A stretch of 64,000 nt of DNA from an uncultured Bacteroidota bacterium. Its GTDB lineage: Bacteria > Bacteroidota > Bacteroidia > JABEUT01. Positions 62,560 through 64,000 of the stretch are shown one piece after another. A program made the position numbers and the translations under genes. How positions within the stretch are numbered: the stretch's first letter is position 1; the number at the start of each line of letters is the position of its first letter. The notes under the pieces are model-generated. The model did no database searches, was not told where the DNA came from, and saw only the letters and a program-made list of their open reading frames with translations. Location of the stretch: positions 24,467-88,466 of the forward strand of contig CAIWVW010000010.1 in the NCBI GenBank assembly GCA_903916255.1, in the 5' to 3' direction.

Positions 62560-64000
62560 TTATTCAGCCTTCACCACTTTCTTGCTGCTTACAAAATTCC
62601 CATCCTTGTCAAATATTCGTATTAAGTAAATTCCACTTGGTTGGTCAGCTATATTAACTACACATTGCGAATTGTGAATTACGAATTGTGGATTGATTTC
62701 CCTGCCGGTATAGTCATACATTTCTATAACCATGCCTTGCGTTAACCCCGTAATGGTAAACTGTCCATTGGTAGGGTTAGGATAGAGGCGGATATTGTCT
62801 AACCCATCACAACATAGTTGATGGGATACCTGGTTTTCAAGGGCGTCTTTTACTTCCGGGGAGGATGGGCAGGAGACCGTAACGGTATTAGTTTCACTGC
62901 ATCCATGGGAATCTTTTACGGTTACTGTATACGTTCCGTTGGAAACGGTTATGGTTGTTGTGGTTTTAGCATTCGACCACTTATAGGTGTATGGTGAAAC
63001 CCCACCGGAAGCAGTAACAGTTACTATTCCCATTTTATTCCCTGTGCAGGAATCTTTTGTGGAAGAAATGATTTGGGTGGGCTGTGTGATTGTTATTCCT
63101 GTAACGGTATTCGTGCAGCCTTTGGTATCTGTAATAACTACAGAATATGCACCAGCTGAAAGATTTGAAGCTGTTATTAATGTACTGCCGGAGGACCATG
63201 AATAACTATAGGGATAACTGCCTCCTTTTGCACCCAATGTTATGCTGCCTCCTGTTCCGCCATAGCAGCCGACATTTGTTATAGATTTAGCGCTGTCTCT
63301 TAAAGCACCAGGTTGGGTAATAGTAGCTGTAGAAGTTTTGGAAACACCGCAATTATCTGTTACGGTTACAGTATATGTTCCTGCACTAAGTGTGGTGGGC
63401 GATTGGATTGTTGAAACGGTTGTAATGCCATTTGACCATTTGAAGGTATAAGGGGAATTGCCACCCACGGGGGAAACACTCACATGTCCGTTGCTAAATC
63501 CGTTGCAGGTTACTTCGCTTACTGTGCCTGCGGTTGCATATAAAAACTGTGCGGGTTGGCTGATAGATACAGGCGCAGTTGCATTACATCCATTCTTATC
63601 CATTGCGGTTACAGTATATGTTCCTGCTGATAATATGGCACCGGTTGGATTGGATGCCGATACCGTGGATGTTCCATTACTCCATGAATATGTATATGGT
63701 GTTGTACCTCCACTTATGGTTGCAGTGGCATTACCATTATTGCCGTCATAACAAGTTACCTCGGCAGTTACTGCAGCTGTAACAGATAATGTAGTCGGCT
63801 GGGTAATGGTGACTGATGAAGTAGAATTGCACCCACCCGCATCCCTTGCAGTTACTGTATATGTTCCTGCTGAAAGGCTGCTGATGCTTGCCGCACTGTT
63901 TCCGTTCGACCATGAATAGGTGTAAGGTGATTTACCACCATACACAGTTGCAGTTGCAGAACCATTGTTACTGCAGCCTGAAGAAGCATTTACGCTTGCA
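62560..64000 (-). CDS. SprB-repeat protein with T9SS type A sorting domain, N-terminal part cut off
   Basis: The frame stays open to the right window edge, so the start lies outside. It has at least five SprB-type units of about 70-80 residues (CNSTSSVTITQP, GNATATISGGTTPYTYSWSNG, GGNSPYTFKWSNG) with a Cys at regular positions, then a type A sorting domain (RLYPNPTNGQFTITG, YDYTGREINPQF, GIYLIRIFDKDG). The region just after YTGREI is encoded by five heptamer units at 62661-62695. It should be an exported surface adhesin, similar in kind to the 1393-residue protein but of the type A class. Confidence 0.9.
   Translation of the reverse strand, partial: ASVNASSGCSNNGSATATVYGGKSPYTYSWSNGNSAASISSLSAGTYTVTARDAGGCNSTSSVTITQPTTLSVTAAVTAEVTCYDGNNGNATATISGGTTPYTYSWSNGTSTVSASNPTGAILSAGTYTVTAMDKNGCNATAPVSISQPAQFLYATAGTVSEVTCNGFSNGHVSVSPVGGNSPYTFKWSNGITTVSTIQSPTTLSAGTYTVTVTDNCGVSKTSTATITQPGALRDSAKSITNVGCYGGTGGSITLGAKGGSYPYSYSWSSGSTLITASNLSAGAYSVVITDTKGCTNTVTGITITQPTQIISSTKDSCTGNKMGIVTVTASGGVSPYTYKWSNAKTTTTITVSNGTYTVTVKDSHGCSETNTVTVSCPSSPEVKDALENQVSHQLCCDGLDNIRLYPNPTNGQFTITGLTQGMVIEMYDYTGREINPQFVIHNSQCVVNIADQPSGIYLIRIFDKDGNFVSSKKVVKAE
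62661..62695. repeat. Heptamer tract inside T9SS sorting domain (5 units)
   Basis: On the minus strand: CAATCCA, CAATTCG, TAATTCA, CAATTCG, CAATGTG, period 7. They encode NPQFVIHNSQC in frame. Confidence 0.7.

Overview
The window is a chromosomal segment of a Bacteroidota bacterium (AT-rich, about 40% GC by eye). Support for this comes from type IX secretion (T9SS) cargo with type A and type B C-terminal sorting domains, SprB repeats, a GldH gliding lipoprotein, many -7 boxes of the Bacteroidota form TAnnTTTG, almost no Shine-Dalgarno sequences, and family-typical proteins (DUF4199, DUF2807, a two-domain Nfu, small S21). I cannot place it below phylum or class. There are no rRNA genes, prophage, transposase or CRISPR array, so this is mostly core and cell-envelope genome.

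Layout. 1-8 kb: the end of a ComM/YifB ATPase gene, a GT-C-like glycosyltransferase with TPRs, a YD-repeat-like secreted protein, a C10 (streptopain-type) protease exported by T9SS, and a SulP transporter. 8-18.5 kb: a 1393-residue SprB-repeat surface protein, a CHASE3/PAS hybrid histidine kinase, a diheme cytochrome c, an LpxR-like outer membrane protein and a second T9SS cargo. 18.5-28.5 kb: small secreted proteins, a TonB-C/beta-barrel fusion, a BamA-like barrel, tRNA-Met, a START-domain protein with a Lys/Pro/Ala-rich tail followed by a PAP2 phosphatase and a heme lipoprotein, a TPR hybrid kinase, and free-Met-sulfoxide reductase. 28.5-41.4 kb: an Ig-like lipoprotein, a class A PBP, ScoAB CoA-transferase, an epimerase/glycosyltransferase pair, gldH-metF, riboflavin synthase, a GT9 heptosyltransferase-type enzyme and lysS. 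41.6-52.1 kb: another BamA-like barrel, a cyclotransferase/DUF4760-like pair, a membrane pyrophosphatase with DUF4258, a DUF4199 protein, a surface lipoprotein, and a fused IcmF acyl-CoA mutase. 52.2-64 kb: a HepT-MntA type VII toxin-antitoxin pair, a flavin reductase, tandem DUF2807 proteins, rpsU, a GT2 fusion, recR, nfu, a ClC channel, a diheme cytochrome, and a truncated SprB/T9SS protein.

Together the genes describe a gliding, protein-secreting, aerobically respiring cell. It exports proteases and adhesins, remodels its envelope (PBP, LpxR, GT9, GT2, BamA-like barrels), and uses CoA-transferase and IcmF for short-chain and branched acyl-CoA metabolism.

The least ordinary signals are non-coding. 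Short degenerate tandem tracts with a 7-nt period are scattered between genes and inside two coding sequences. A 30-bp perfect palindrome sits between the recR and nfu promoters. The -7 box repeatedly lies only 4-5 nt before ATG, which implies leaderless mRNAs. Two conserved genes lack a canonical start codon.
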